A DNA stretch of 64,000 nucleotides from Arthrobacter sp. MN05-02 (GTDB taxonomy: Bacteria; Actinomycetota; Actinomycetes; Actinomycetales; Micrococcaceae): assembly GCA_004001285.1 (NCBI GenBank), contig AP018697.1, positions 558,001 through 622,000 of the forward strand. Reading direction: 5' to 3'. The notes beneath the pieces are model-generated. The model made no database searches and was not told the origin of the DNA. It worked only from the letters and a program-made list of their open reading frames with translations. Below are positions 30,364 through 39,256 of this stretch, in pieces; position 1 is the stretch's first letter, and each line of letters opens with the position of its first letter. The translations under genes were made by a program, and so were the position numbers.

Positions 30364-30744
30364 ATGGATACGAGTCAAGTGGTGTGGATCATCGTCGGGG
30401 TCGTCGTCCTCCTGGCCGTCATCGCCGTGGTGGCACTGCTGCTCCGCAAGCGCGGCGCCGCCCAGCGGGAGCGCCGGCAGGAGAAGGACCGCCACCGGGC
30501 TGCCGAGATGCGCGAGCAGGCGAAGAACACGGAACTCGAGGCACGCGAGCGTGAGGCGAAGGCGGCGATGGCCGAAGCCGAGGCGCAGCGTGCCGAGATC
30601 GAGGCCGAGCGGCTTCGCCGGCAGGCCCAGGAGAGGCAGGCGGATGCGCAGGGACTGCGTGAGAAGGTGACACACCACCATCAGGAGGCGGACTCGATCG
30701 ATCCGGACGTTGCGCAGGACGGGGATCGGCGACAGGGCCGGTGA
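30364..30744 (+). CDS. single-pass membrane protein with long charged helix
   Basis: 126 aa. One membrane segment near the N-terminus (VVWIIVGVVVLLAVIAVVALLL) is followed by ~70 residues of Arg/Glu/Ala/Lys-rich helix that predicts as a coiled coil, then a short acidic and His-rich tail (THHHQEADSIDPD). AAGGAG stands 7 nt before the ATG at 30364; an in-frame ATG at 30349 has no such site. Function unknown. It may share a transcript with the 63-aa gene before it and the dehydrogenase after it. Confidence 0.7.
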   Translation: MDTSQVVWIIVGVVVLLAVIAVVALLLRKRGAAQRERRQEKDRHRAAEMREQAKNTELEAREREAKAAMAEAEAQRAEIEAERLRRQAQERQADAQGLREKVTHHHQEADSIDPDVAQDGDRRQGR

Positions 30745-30769
30745 CGATCAGCCGGCCGGGGCAGACACG

Positions 30770-31675
30770 ATGGCTGAAGCGGTGACCGTGGTCATCACGG
30801 GTGCATCGAGCGGTATCGGCCGGGCGACGGCATGCCTGTTCGCGGCGGGCGGCGCCCGGCTCGTCCTTGCCGGGCGCGAGGCGCGGACCCTGGAGGCAGT
30901 GGCCGCCGAGTGCCGGGACAGGGGTGCCTCGGTGCTCGTCGTGCCCACGGACGTCGGCGCCGAGGACGACGTCGACCGCCTCGCCGACGCCGCTGTCCGC
31001 TCCTTCGGCGGTATCGACGTCTGGGTGGGCAACGCCTCGCTGTACAGCTTCGGCACCTTCGAGCAGACGCCGTCGGAGGTCTTCGATCGGATCATCGACG
31101 TCAATCTCCTGGGCCAGGTGTACGGGGCGCGTGCCGCCCTGCGGGTCTTCCGCAGGCAGGGCCGGGGGGTCCTGGTGTCCGTCGCATCGGTCTACTCGAG
31201 GATCACCTCGCCACTCGTCAGCCCCTACGTCACCAGCAAGTTCGAACTCCTCGGTTTCCTGGAGGTGCTCCGGATGGAGTTGAGGGACGCGCCGGGGATC
31301 CACGTCTGCGCCGTCCTGCCGGCCACGATCGACACACCCATCCATCAGCATGCAGCTAACTACACCGGTCGTCCCGTCCGTCCGCTACCGCCGGTCGCGG
31401 ATCCGGTAAGGGTGGCACGGGCGATCGTCCGCGTCTCGCGCCGTCCCCGCCGCCTGGTGCAGGTGGGCCGGATCCAGTCGGCATTCGTCTCCGCCCGGGC
31501 ACTGGCGCCGGCGGTGTACGAGCCGGTGGTCGCCCGCGCGTACCGCGCGCTCGCGTTGGGGAAGGGCTCGACGCCGGCAGCGCCGGGCAACCTGTTCGAG
31601 CCGGACCGGGCACTCACGGGTGTCACGGGCGGCTGGCGGCTCCTGTCGTGGCTCCGGCGCACCCCCGGCGGCTGA
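30770..31675 (+). CDS. short-chain dehydrogenase/reductase (SDR)
   Basis: 301 aa. Rossmann motif TGASSGIGR near the N-terminus, VGNASLYSFGTF in place of the usual NNAG, the catalytic Ser in VSVASVYS, and YVTSK (Y-x3-K). Classical SDR enzymes use NAD(P)H to reduce or oxidise alcohol/ketone groups. The C-terminal ~80 residues (from VGRIQSAFVSARAL) extend beyond the core, as in many actinobacterial SDRs. ATG at 30770 is chosen because it sits 8 residues before the Rossmann motif; the open frame starts earlier inside the previous gene. Substrate unknown. Confidence 0.85.
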   Translation: MAEAVTVVITGASSGIGRATACLFAAGGARLVLAGREARTLEAVAAECRDRGASVLVVPTDVGAEDDVDRLADAAVRSFGGIDVWVGNASLYSFGTFEQTPSEVFDRIIDVNLLGQVYGARAALRVFRRQGRGVLVSVASVYSRITSPLVSPYVTSKFELLGFLEVLRMELRDAPGIHVCAVLPATIDTPIHQHAANYTGRPVRPLPPVADPVRVARAIVRVSRRPRRLVQVGRIQSAFVSARALAPAVYEPVVARAYRALALGKGSTPAAPGNLFEPDRALTGVTGGWRLLSWLRRTPGG

Positions 31676-31823
31676 TGCCGGCCCCGACGGGGGAACGGCC
31701 ACCGGATCGGCCCGGACGGCGGGCACGGTCGCCGCGTGGCATGTCCCCGGGGCACTGTCAATGTGAGGGACACGACGTGCGTGTACGAGCGTCGTGCCCT
31801 GGGCGCACCTCCATAGTTGAGGT

Positions 31824-32096
31824 ATGAATCAATGGCAGGGCCTCCTGGCGCAGTGCGCCCGGGGTATGGGGTTCGAGCGCGGGCCGAGGCGGGCGGCCTA
31901 CGCGCTCGCGGGAGTCGGGGTCTTCTGGGCCGTGGGTCTGCTCGGCGGATTGCGGATCCTCCACACCGCGTCGTCGCCCATGACCACGCTCGTCCTCCTG
32001 TACGTGATGCTCGCCGTCGTCGCGCTGTCCCTGGTCGTGGCGGCCGCAGCCTTCGCCGAGCTCGGACGGCAGGCAGCCGAGAGGCGCCGGCGCTAA
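31824..32096 (+). CDS. small two-pass membrane protein, function unknown
   Basis: 90 aa. Two hydrophobic segments (about 25-45, YALAGVGVFWAVGLLGGLRI, and 55-77, LVLLYVMLAVVALSLVVAAA) with an Arg-rich C-terminus. It reads towards the convergent catalase gene and ends 32 nt before it. The ribosome site (TTGAGGT) is reasonable. No family recognised. Confidence 0.55.
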   Translation: MNQWQGLLAQCARGMGFERGPRRAAYALAGVGVFWAVGLLGGLRILHTASSPMTTLVLLYVMLAVVALSLVVAAAAFAELGRQAAERRRR

Positions 32097-32128
32097 GCAC
32101 CGACGCCCTCCCCGCCGCGCGGGCCCGG

Positions 32129-33790
32129 CTAGCGGGTGACGACGACGTGCTCGTTCGGCACGCAGTGCGTCATCGTCAGGCCTTCGACGTCCCGGGGGCC
32201 GTTGCTGCCCAGGTTCTTCAGGCGAGCCAGTTCGTCCTCGGAGAGGGTCTGACTGGCCAGTGGAGGCAGGTCCTTGACGTCCGCGAGGCCGATACCGAGT
32301 CCTTCTCCGACGCGGGCGCCGAGTTCGTCGTCGACCAGGTAGAAGTGCCACACCATGCGCTCCTGCACGGCGCGGACCGCCTGCCCGATCAGGGTCACGA
32401 AGTTGGCGACGAGGTCGTCCTTCTCCCACTGCTCGAGCAGCTGGTACCGCTGGCCCGCCTGCAGGTAGTCGTTGGTGAGCGGGATGCGCTTGCGTGTCAG
32501 CCGTCCGGAGATCTCCGGGCCCTGCTCGTCGTGCGTCGGGTACTGGCCCTCACGGAGCCCGCCGGTGATGGAGGGCTCGTAGTTCACGTGCGGGTTCTGC
32601 CCCGGGGCGAGGTCCGTGCCGAAGGACATCTGGCCGCCGCGCTGGTTGGTGTGCACGGGGGCGTTCTTCGCGGCGTTGACGGGCAGCTGCAGGTAGTTCG
32701 GACCCACCCGGTAGCGCTGCGTGTCGCTGTAGCTGAAGGTCCGTCCCACGAGCATCTTGTCGTCAGAGAAATCGAGCCCGTCGACGAGGACGCCGGTACC
32801 GAAGGAGATCTGCTCGTTCTCGTTGTGGTGGTCCGTGACGTTCCGGTTCAGGGTCATGGTGCCCACGAGCCTGGGCTCGAAGTCCTGTTCCGGCCAGGTC
32901 TTCGTGTCGTCGAGCGGATCGAAGTCGAGTTCCGGGTGGTCGCCGTCCTCCATCAGCTGCACGTACAGGTCCCACTTCGGGAAGTCGCCGCGCTCGATGG
33001 CCTCGAAGAGGTCCCTGGAGGCGTGGCCGAGGTCCGTCGCCTGGATGTTCGCGGCGTCCTGCTCGGTCAGGCTCTTCACGCCCTGGTGCGGCTGCCACGT
33101 GTACTTCACCAGCTTGGTCTCCCCGGCGGCGTTGACCCACTTGTAGGTGTTCACGCCGAAGCCCTGCATGTGCCGGTAGTCGGCCGGGATGCCACGGGGG
33201 CTGAAGAGGTTCACGAGCATGTGCATGGACTCGGGCGTCTGGGACATGAAGTCGAAGATGCGCGCCGGGTCCTGCCGGAAGGTGATGGGGTCCGGCTTCA
33301 GGGAGTGGATGACGTCGGGGAACTTGATGGCGTCGCGGATGAAGAACACCGCGAGGTTGTTGCCCACGAGGTCCCAGTTGCCGTCCTCGGTGTAGAACTT
33401 GACGGCGAAGCCGCGAGGGTCACGGGCCGCCTCGGACGAGTCCCTGCCGCCGATGACGGTCGAGAAGCGGATGGCGACGTCGGTCTTCTTCCCGGGCTCG
33501 GCGAACAGCTTCGCGCGTGTGTACGCGGCGATGGGCTCGTCGCCCCACGTCCCCGTCGCCTCGAACTCGCCGAAGGCCACGAACCCGCGGGCATGGACCA
33601 CGCGTTCGGGGATGCGCTCACGGTCGAAGTGGCTGATCTTCTCGAGGAACTGGTAGTTCTCCAGGGTCGCCGGACCCCGGGCCCCGACCGTCCGGGAATT
33701 CTGGTTGTCGTAGACCTGGTGGCCCTGGCGGTTGGTCAGTACTGCACGGTCATCGCCCTCGGCGGGCGGCTGGCTTGCGACGTCGGTCAT
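32129..33790 (-). CDS. katA: heme catalase
   Basis: 553 aa monofunctional catalase (2 H2O2 to 2 H2O + O2). The distal His lies in [20 protein letters not shown], the distal Asn in [16 protein letters not shown], and the proximal heme Tyr in [33 protein letters not shown] and GRLTRKRIP also fit the small-subunit clade, with a somewhat extended C-terminus. It is transcribed alone or after the TPP-enzyme operon upstream (141-nt gap, same strand). Peroxide defence would suit the hydrogen peroxide that a pyruvate oxidase-type neighbour could make, but that link is only inference. Confidence 0.95.
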   Translation of the reverse strand: MTDVASQPPAEGDDRAVLTNRQGHQVYDNQNSRTVGARGPATLENYQFLEKISHFDRERIPERVVHARGFVAFGEFEATGTWGDEPIAAYTRAKLFAEPGKKTDVAIRFSTVIGGRDSSEAARDPRGFAVKFYTEDGNWDLVGNNLAVFFIRDAIKFPDVIHSLKPDPITFRQDPARIFDFMSQTPESMHMLVNLFSPRGIPADYRHMQGFGVNTYKWVNAAGETKLVKYTWQPHQGVKSLTEQDAANIQATDLGHASRDLFEAIERGDFPKWDLYVQLMEDGDHPELDFDPLDDTKTWPEQDFEPRLVGTMTLNRNVTDHHNENEQISFGTGVLVDGLDFSDDKMLVGRTFSYSDTQRYRVGPNYLQLPVNAAKNAPVHTNQRGGQMSFGTDLAPGQNPHVNYEPSITGGLREGQYPTHDEQGPEISGRLTRKRIPLTNDYLQAGQRYQLLEQWEKDDLVANFVTLIGQAVRAVQERMVWHFYLVDDELGARVGEGLGIGLADVKDLPPLASQTLSEDELARLKNLGSNGPRDVEGLTMTHCVPNEHVVVTR

Positions 33791-33931
33791 GAAGTTCTCC
33801 TCACAGCGGCCTCTGGTTCCCTGCGGCGACGAGGGTCGGCAGCGCCCCGCACCGGATTTCGACGCTACCCAAGGCCGGAATGGGCGGCAACCACCGTATC
33901 GGTCTGGCCGAATCGCTTACCATCGGCGGTG

Positions 33932-35716
33932 CTACGACTGGCCCGGTCCCTGCTCGATCTCGGCGTACCGCTGCAGCAGGGCGGCTGCCCCGCTCTCCGG
34001 TTCGCCGTCCAGGGCGGTCCGTATCGGGTCCAGCATGGCCTCGCCGGCAGGGAAGGGCGGCAGGAGCGGTACGTCCGGGTCCGTGACGACGTCGAGCACG
34101 AAGGGCCGGTCGGCAGCGAAGGCCTGCCGCCATGCGTCGGCAAGGGACTGGGGATCCTCCACCCTCACGCCGTCGAGCCCGAGCAGGCGCGCATGTGCCG
34201 AGAAATCGACGTCGGGCAGGAACTGGCTGTCCTCGAAGCGGGGTTCACCCTCCATCTCCCGCTGTTCCCAGGTGACCTCCGCGAGGTCGCGGTTGGACAG
34301 GACGCACACCACGAAGCGGGGATCCTGCCAGCTGCGCCAGAGCTTCGCGACGGTCACGAGTTCCGCGAGACCCGCCATCTGCATGGCACCGTCACCGGCG
34401 AGTACGACGACCGGGCGCTCCGGGTGCGCGAGCTTCGCTGCGATGCCGTAGGGGACACCGGCACCCATGCACCCGAGTGTGCTGGACAGGTGGGCGGGCA
34501 CCCCGCGGGGTAGCCGGAGCTGCCGCGCGTACCAGTAGACGCAGCTCCCGACGTCGACCGCGACCTGCGCGTCGTCCGGCAGGACGGCGTCGAGTTCATG
34601 CACCACGCGCTCCGGGTTCACGGGTCGGGCCGGCACCAGGGCGCGTTCCGTCGCGATCCGGTGCCATCGGCGCACCTGCTCCTCGACCTCCCGGCGCCAG
34701 GTGTGGTCCTGCTGGCCGTGCAGGAGCACCAGCAGGGCGGTGAGGGTCTCCGCCGCGTCACCGTTCAGTGCGACCTCGACGGGGTAGCGGTTGCCGATGG
34801 CTTTCGGATCGATGTCGATCTGGACGGCACGGGCCTGGCCCGGCGCGGGGTAGTACTCGGTCCAGGGGTCGTTCGATCCGATGATGAGCAGGGTGTCGCA
34901 GTTGCCCAGGAGGTGGGCGCTCGCCGTGGTCCCGAGGTGTCCCATGGTGCCGGTGGCGTGGGGCAGCGATTCGTCGACGTAGGGCTTGCCGAGCAGGCTC
35001 GTGGTGATGCCCGCTCCCAGTCGCTCGGTGACGGCGAGGACCTCCTGCTGGGCATGGGCGGCGCCCTGCCCCACGAGCACCGCGATCTTCCGGCCGGCGT
35101 TCAGCACGGCCGCCGCGTCATGCAGGTCCGTCTCCCGGGGCGAGACGCAGCCCATCGACCACACGGGCGACGACGGCACCACGCCGTGCTCGTGGGGTGT
35201 CCGGGGAGCTGGAGCCTGCTGGACATCGTGCGGGAGGATGACGACGGCGGGCGACCGCGTCGCGAGCGCGGTCTTGAAGGCGCGGTCGAGGACCATGGGC
35301 AGCTGCTCGGGGTCCGCCACCTGCTGGCGGAACCCGGAGGCGACGTCCTTGAACAGGCTGAGGAGGTCGATCTCCTGCTGGTACGCCGACCCGAGCACCG
35401 TCTGGCTCTGCTGCCCGACGAGGGCGACCACGGGCACGCTGTCCATCCGGGCGTCGTAGAGTCCGTTGAGGAGGTGGACCGCGCCCGGCCCCTGGGTGGC
35501 GGTGACGACTCCGACCCCGCCCGTGTACTTGGCGTGTGCCACGGCCATGAAGGCGGCGGCCTCCTCATGGCGCGCCTGCACCAAGGCCGGCCCCCCTGCC
35601 CGTCGCAGTGCACCGAGCAGGGGGTTGATGCCGTCGCCGCTGTAGCCGAAGATCCGGTCCACACGCCATGCGGTGAGGTGGCGGACGAGGAAGTCGGCCG
35701 CCGTGTCCTCCGCCAC
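33932..35716 (-). CDS. thiamine-pyrophosphate enzyme, pyruvate oxidase / pyruvate:quinone oxidoreductase-like
   Basis: 594 aa with the three-domain plan of TPP enzymes. The N-terminal Pyr domain has FGYSGDGINPLLGAL and the activating Glu in QARHEEAAAFMAVAHAK; the middle domain has LLIIGSNDPWTEYYP and VQIDIDPKAIGNRYPVEV. The C-terminal PP domain has the cofactor motif VLAGDGAMQMAGLAEL with SNRDL. This is the PoxB/pyruvate oxidase group. The product could be acetate or acetyl-phosphate plus reduced quinone or H2O2; I cannot tell from sequence. The GTG start at 35716 lies 3 nt after the stop of the baeRF2 gene, so they are one operon. Confidence 0.85.
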   Translation of the reverse strand: MAEDTAADFLVRHLTAWRVDRIFGYSGDGINPLLGALRRAGGPALVQARHEEAAAFMAVAHAKYTGGVGVVTATQGPGAVHLLNGLYDARMDSVPVVALVGQQSQTVLGSAYQQEIDLLSLFKDVASGFRQQVADPEQLPMVLDRAFKTALATRSPAVVILPHDVQQAPAPRTPHEHGVVPSSPVWSMGCVSPRETDLHDAAAVLNAGRKIAVLVGQGAAHAQQEVLAVTERLGAGITTSLLGKPYVDESLPHATGTMGHLGTTASAHLLGNCDTLLIIGSNDPWTEYYPAPGQARAVQIDIDPKAIGNRYPVEVALNGDAAETLTALLVLLHGQQDHTWRREVEEQVRRWHRIATERALVPARPVNPERVVHELDAVLPDDAQVAVDVGSCVYWYARQLRLPRGVPAHLSSTLGCMGAGVPYGIAAKLAHPERPVVVLAGDGAMQMAGLAELVTVAKLWRSWQDPRFVVCVLSNRDLAEVTWEQREMEGEPRFEDSQFLPDVDFSAHARLLGLDGVRVEDPQSLADAWRQAFAADRPFVLDVVTDPDVPLLPPFPAGEAMLDPIRTALDGEPESGAAALLQRYAEIEQGPGQS

Positions 35717-35719
35717 CGG

Positions 35720-36874
35720 CTAGACCGCTGCCGGTACTTCGGGGCCGGTGGGCCAGCGCAGGAGGGCGGCGATCGGCTTCTGCTCGAGGGCGCCGGACGG
35801 GTACATGGTGACCTGGGCGTCGGTGAGTGCGGCCGCGCGCAGTAGTGCGGCCGCGGCCGGGACCTCGCCCAGGACTCCGGCGCCGGCGGTCTCGGCCTCC
35901 GCCGACGCGACCCATGGTGCTGCATCGAGGGCCAGGAGGGTCTCGTTGTCCCTAGCCGTGGTCTCGAGGAGCAACGATTCCACCTGCGCCTGCTGCAGGG
36001 CTGCGATGACGGCTCCGCGACCGACGGCGGACGTCCGGGTGCCCTGGCCCTCCTTCTCGGCCAGGCGCTCCAGGAGGGCGTGCTGCCGGTCGGCCAAGGT
36101 GAGCGCCACGAGCTGCTGGACCTGCTCGAGGAACGTCTCCTCGTCCGCGCCGTCGGCGCGCGTATTACTCTCGATGATGCTGAGCTTGGCCCGCGACTCC
36201 TGGGACACCTCGTCCGCGACGAGTTGGCGCGCGCGGATGTCTCCTGCCACGACGATGAGCTGGGCATCGTGCTCGGCCGAGATACGGTCGATCTCCGACG
36301 CCACCTCACGCGAGTTCATCTTCCAGACCTTCTCGGCGTGCTGCTGCATGCGCCTGTGCGCCCAGCCGCCGCTGCCGAGCTTGCGCGTGTGGTCGGTGTC
36401 TCCCTCGATCACGGAGTCGGCGTCACCGCTCGTGACGTGCTTCTCGTCGCCGTCGGCGTAGCGCAGGTATACCTCACCGCCGTGGTGACCCACCTCCGCC
36501 ACGATGTACGCGAAATCCTCCGGAGTGTGCCGGACCAGCGGAGTGAGGTCGGGGATCGGCCCCGTCTCCGTCACCGTGAGGCCCACGAGGTTTCCATGCA
36601 GGAACTCGTTGACCACGGCTTCCCCGTTGTTGATGAGGAGGAAGCGCGTGACGGGATCGGGCATCCCCTTGGCGGTCATGCCGAGTGCGGCGACAGCGGC
36701 CTCGACATCCTGCTCGGGAGCGCCCGCGTCCTTCATCTCCTGGGCGACGCTGCGGGGGAGGATCTCGTCGTTGGCAAGGCCGTCCACGGTGCCGGTGCTG
36801 CCCTCCACGTAGATGGTCGTCCATGGGCCGGGCCGTTCGAACAGATGGGCGTGGTCTTTGAGTACGTGCGTCAC
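35720..36874 (-). CDS. baeRF2 domain protein (Rv2629/Vms1-like)
   Basis: 384 aa. It looks like the actinobacterial Rv2629 family, classed as bacterial/archaeal eRF1-like (baeRF2) and related to Vms1/ANKZF1 peptidyl-tRNA hydrolases. Seen here: an N-terminal domain (PGPWTTIYVEGSTGTVDGL), an acidic and basic middle (RYADGDEKHVTSGDADSVIEGD), the motif GSGGWAHRRMQQHAEKVWK (the Gly-rich loop region where eRF1 relatives bear GGQ), and an Rossmann-like domain (AQLIVVAGDIRARQLVADEV). A ribosome-rescue or hibernation role is inferred from the family. It is first in an operon with the pyruvate-oxidase-like gene, and a TAAG-N4-CTTA palindrome lies 56 nt upstream of its ATG. Confidence 0.75.
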   Translation of the reverse strand: MTHVLKDHAHLFERPGPWTTIYVEGSTGTVDGLANDEILPRSVAQEMKDAGAPEQDVEAAVAALGMTAKGMPDPVTRFLLINNGEAVVNEFLHGNLVGLTVTETGPIPDLTPLVRHTPEDFAYIVAEVGHHGGEVYLRYADGDEKHVTSGDADSVIEGDTDHTRKLGSGGWAHRRMQQHAEKVWKMNSREVASEIDRISAEHDAQLIVVAGDIRARQLVADEVSQESRAKLSIIESNTRADGADEETFLEQVQQLVALTLADRQHALLERLAEKEGQGTRTSAVGRGAVIAALQQAQVESLLLETTARDNETLLALDAAPWVASAEAETAGAGVLGEVPAAAALLRAAALTDAQVTMYPSGALEQKPIAALLRWPTGPEVPAAV

Positions 36875-36930
36875 GAAGATCCCCTGTCATGTCGGTGGTT
36901 CGTCCGGCACAGGTGTCAGCGCCGGAACAC

Positions 36931-36942
36931 TAAGGACACTTA
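36931..36942. promoter_or_regulatory. palindrome TAAG-N4-CTTA, copy 2
   Basis: TAAG-GACA-CTTA in the divergent gap between the baeRF2 operon and the 69-aa gene. The core and spacing match the palindromes at 30083 and 37514, but the outer G/C pair is replaced by C/T. Confidence 0.45.
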
Positions 36943-37044
36943 TGGTCTATCACCCAGGGCAGGTGGCTGAGAAGGACCGATCGGTCCGCCCCCGGGCTTG
37001 AAAAACACTCGGCACGCGTGGGCGGGGACGGGTAGCGTGGGTGC

Positions 37045-37254
37045 ATGCTCACAGTTCCCGAGAATTTCCCGCCCGCCTATGTCAGCTATCTCGAAGCCCA
37101 GGACGAGGGCTTCGCCGAGACGGTGCTGATGGTCATGAAGCAGTCCGTCGCGGAGGGCAAGCACGGCATCCTGATCAGCAACCAGGCTCTCGACCGGGGA
37201 GCCGAGACGTCGAAGGAGATCCCGTTCGGCGAGGTCGTGGAGGGGACGCGCTGA
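37045..37254 (+). CDS. small protein, function unknown
   Basis: 69 aa, starting MLTVPENFPPAYVSYLEAQD and ending KEIPFGEVVEGTR. Mixed composition with no membrane segment or metal motif; probably a compact cytosolic protein. The ribosome site is weak. A strong hairpin terminator follows at once, which supports a real transcription unit. I do not recognise the family with certainty. Confidence 0.6.
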   Translation: MLTVPENFPPAYVSYLEAQDEGFAETVLMVMKQSVAEGKHGILISNQALDRGAETSKEIPFGEVVEGTR

Positions 37255-37283
37255 CCGGAGGCCGGTGGCCTGGCGCGGTCCGG

Positions 37284-37323
37284 AACGCAGAAGCGCCGAC
37301 CCTCGGGTCGGCGCTTCTGCGTT
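37284..37323. terminator. bidirectional terminator
   Basis: Arms AACGCAGAAGCGCCGACCC (37284-37302) and GGGTCGGCGCTTCTGCGTT (37305-37323) form a near-perfect long stem. It sits between two convergent small genes and can stop both. Confidence 0.85.
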
Positions 37324-37336
37324 CTGCTCCTGGTCA

Positions 37337-37486
37337 CTACTCCCCGGAGCTGTACTGGTCCTCGGAGTCCGCTCCCTCGGCCGGATCCTCGGGGTGCACC
37401 CGGATGTCCTCCGGGTTCGCATCCGTGTCGCCCTCGGCGGGGGCCTCGTTGTGGATGCGGTCGTCGTCGCTGGGATTCTCTGACAT
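37337..37486 (-). CDS. 49-aa acidic protein, function unknown
   Basis: Starts MSENPSDDDRIHNEAPAEGD and ends EDQYSSGE; about a third of residues are Asp or Glu and there is no hydrophobic core, so it is probably disordered. GAAAGGA stands 7 nt before the ATG. The palindrome GTAAG-N4-CTTAC lies 27 nt upstream, as with the 63-aa gene at 30128. The gene ends against a strong terminator. Confidence 0.6.
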   Translation of the reverse strand: MSENPSDDDRIHNEAPAEGDTDANPEDIRVHPEDPAEGADSEDQYSSGE

Positions 37487-37513
37487 GCACTCGTCCTTTC
37501 GGTTCCAGGGAAG

Positions 37514-37527
37514 GTAAGTCCCCTTAC
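37514..37527. promoter_or_regulatory. palindrome GTAAG-N4-CTTAC, copy 3
   Basis: GTAAG-TCCC-CTTAC, upstream of the 49-aa acidic protein gene on the minus strand. Same core and spacing as the element at 30083. Confidence 0.5.
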
Positions 37528-37612
37528 TGTCAGTCTACGGATCGGGCGCCGCGAGCATAACCCCGGAACCCGGCACGTGACGCGGCGTCATCAGCGTGCT
37601 TACGATCGGGGG

Positions 37613-38131
37613 GTGGAAGAAGAGAAGGGCAGCGCCCTCCGAGCCCAGGATCGCCCGAGGGCCATCGCCGGCTCGGCCCTGGCAGGCCTGCTCGCACTGG
37701 GGTCGGGCCTCGGCGCCCACCTAGTGTCCGGCGGCGCCATGCCGAGCGCCGCGATCCTCTGCGGGCTTGCAGCGCTCGCCGTGCTCGTCGCCGCCATCGC
37801 GGCGCAGGCGCGGCTGCCCGGATGGGCGGTGCTGCTGCTGCTCGGCGTGACCCAGCAACTCCTGCACTGGCTCCTCGGCGGGCTCGCGGGCGCCGTGGAC
37901 ACCTCGGGAGGGCTCGCGCCCGGTCAGGGCACGCATCATGACGGCAACGCGCCGGTAGGGGTGGAAGGTGCGCAGGGGCACTCACCCGAGGTCATGCTGA
38001 TGCTCCACGCGCACCTCGCGGCCGCATTGCTGGTGGGATGGGTTGTGGCCCGACACCCGCGCTGGACGGAGTCCGTGGCGCGCCGGCGCCGGCAGGGCTC
38101 CGATGCGGAAGAAGGCGCCCCCGTCACCTGA
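37613..38131 (+). CDS. membrane protein with His-rich loop, function unknown
   Basis: 172 aa from a GTG at 37613 behind a G-rich ribosome site; an upstream in-frame start at 37577 is less likely. About four membrane segments: AIAGSALAGLLALGSGLGAH, AAILCGLAALAVLVAAIAA, GWAVLLLLGVTQQLLHWLLG and MLMLHAHLAAALLVGWVVA. The loop between the last two holds GTHHDGN and more His, and the final helix has Met and two His (M-L-M-L-H-A-H). A metal-handling role is possible but only guessed. It ends 29 nt before a convergent Old Yellow Enzyme gene. Confidence 0.6.
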   Translation: MEEEKGSALRAQDRPRAIAGSALAGLLALGSGLGAHLVSGGAMPSAAILCGLAALAVLVAAIAAQARLPGWAVLLLLGVTQQLLHWLLGGLAGAVDTSGGLAPGQGTHHDGNAPVGVEGAQGHSPEVMLMLHAHLAAALLVGWVVARHPRWTESVARRRRQGSDAEEGAPVT

Positions 38132-38160
38132 CGGGAGCGCCTTCCGGCCGTGCCGACGGG

Positions 38161-39252
38161 TCAGTTGGCGTCAGCGGAACCGTCGTAGAACGGGTAGTCC
38201 GTGTAGCCCTCGGCGCCGGTGGAGTAGAACGTCGCCGGATTCGGTTCGTTCTCCGGCAGGTTCTCCCGCCAGCGGCGAGCGAGGTCGGGGTTGGCGATCG
38301 CGGGGCGGCCGACGACGACCGCGTCCCCCACACCGTCCTCGAGGATGGCGATGGCCTCCTCGCGGTTCGTGATGACACCGAAGCCGCTGTTGATCAGGAC
38401 CGGGCCGCCGAAACGTGAGCGGAGGTCCTGGACGAGAGCACCCGTCGGCTCGGCGTGCAGGACGCTGAGGTAGGCGAGTCCGAGCGGCGCGAGGGCGTCG
38501 ACGAGTGTCCCGTAGGTCGCACGGACATCAGCGGCCTCGGTCTCGAGGGCGTCCTGGATGTTGTGGGCGGGCGAGATCCGCAGGCCCACCTTCTCCGCCC
38601 CGACCTCCGCCGCGACGGCGGTGACGAGCTCGATCACGAACCGTGCCCGCTTCTCGGCGGTCCCGCCGTAGGCGTCCTCGCGCCGGTTCGACTCGGGCGA
38701 GAGGAACTCGTGCAGCAGGTAGCCGTTGGCTCCGTGCAGTTCGACGCCGTCGAATCCGGCGACGTCGATCGCATTCCGTGAGGCCGTGACGAACTCCTCG
38801 ATGATGCCCGGGAGTTCGTCGGTGGTGAGTGCGTGCGGCACGGGGTACGGCTGCTTGCCCGTGCTGGTCCGGGTCGTCCCCTCGATGGCGATGGCGCTCG
38901 GGGCCACCACCTCGTAGCCGCCGTTCGTGTCGGGGTGCGTGACGCGCCCGGCGTGCATCACCTGTGCGACGATGCGGCCGCCGTCGGCGTGCACCGCGTC
39001 CGTCACGCGTTTCCAGCCGGCGAGCTGCTCGGCCCCGACCAGGCCGGGCTGACCGGGGAAGCCCTGCCCGGCATGGCTGGGATAGGTCCCTTCGCTGACG
39101 ATGAGTCCGAGGAACGCGCGCTGGCGGTAATGCTCGACGACCAGGTCGCCGGGAATGCCGGCGTTCCCCGAACGGACGCGCGTGAGCGGCGCCATCACCA
39201 CGCGGTTGGGGAGTTCCAGCGTGCCGAGCGTGAGGGGGGAGAACAGTTTCAT
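38161..39252 (-). CDS. alkene reductase, Old Yellow Enzyme family (NemA-like)
   Basis: 363 aa FMN-dependent TIM barrel. MAPLTRVRSGNAGIP at the N-terminus, AQVMHAGRVTHP, the substrate-binding pair in FDGVELHGANGYLLHEFLSP, SNRREDAYGGTAEKRARF and the FMN-binding INSGFGVITNREEA and DAVVVGRPAIANPDLARR are all typical. It reduces activated C=C bonds or nitro groups with NAD(P)H. An imperfect direct repeat 5-36 nt upstream of the ATG could bind a TetR-type regulator like those that control nemA elsewhere. Confidence 0.93.
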   Translation of the reverse strand: MKLFSPLTLGTLELPNRVVMAPLTRVRSGNAGIPGDLVVEHYRQRAFLGLIVSEGTYPSHAGQGFPGQPGLVGAEQLAGWKRVTDAVHADGGRIVAQVMHAGRVTHPDTNGGYEVVAPSAIAIEGTTRTSTGKQPYPVPHALTTDELPGIIEEFVTASRNAIDVAGFDGVELHGANGYLLHEFLSPESNRREDAYGGTAEKRARFVIELVTAVAAEVGAEKVGLRISPAHNIQDALETEAADVRATYGTLVDALAPLGLAYLSVLHAEPTGALVQDLRSRFGGPVLINSGFGVITNREEAIAILEDGVGDAVVVGRPAIANPDLARRWRENLPENEPNPATFYSTGAEGYTDYPFYDGSADAN

Positions 39253-39256
39253 GTGT

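Noticed and set aside
31817..34513. 898-aa plus-strand frame across catalase
   Set aside because: Antisense shadow of catalase and the TPP enzyme; no domain in this frame.
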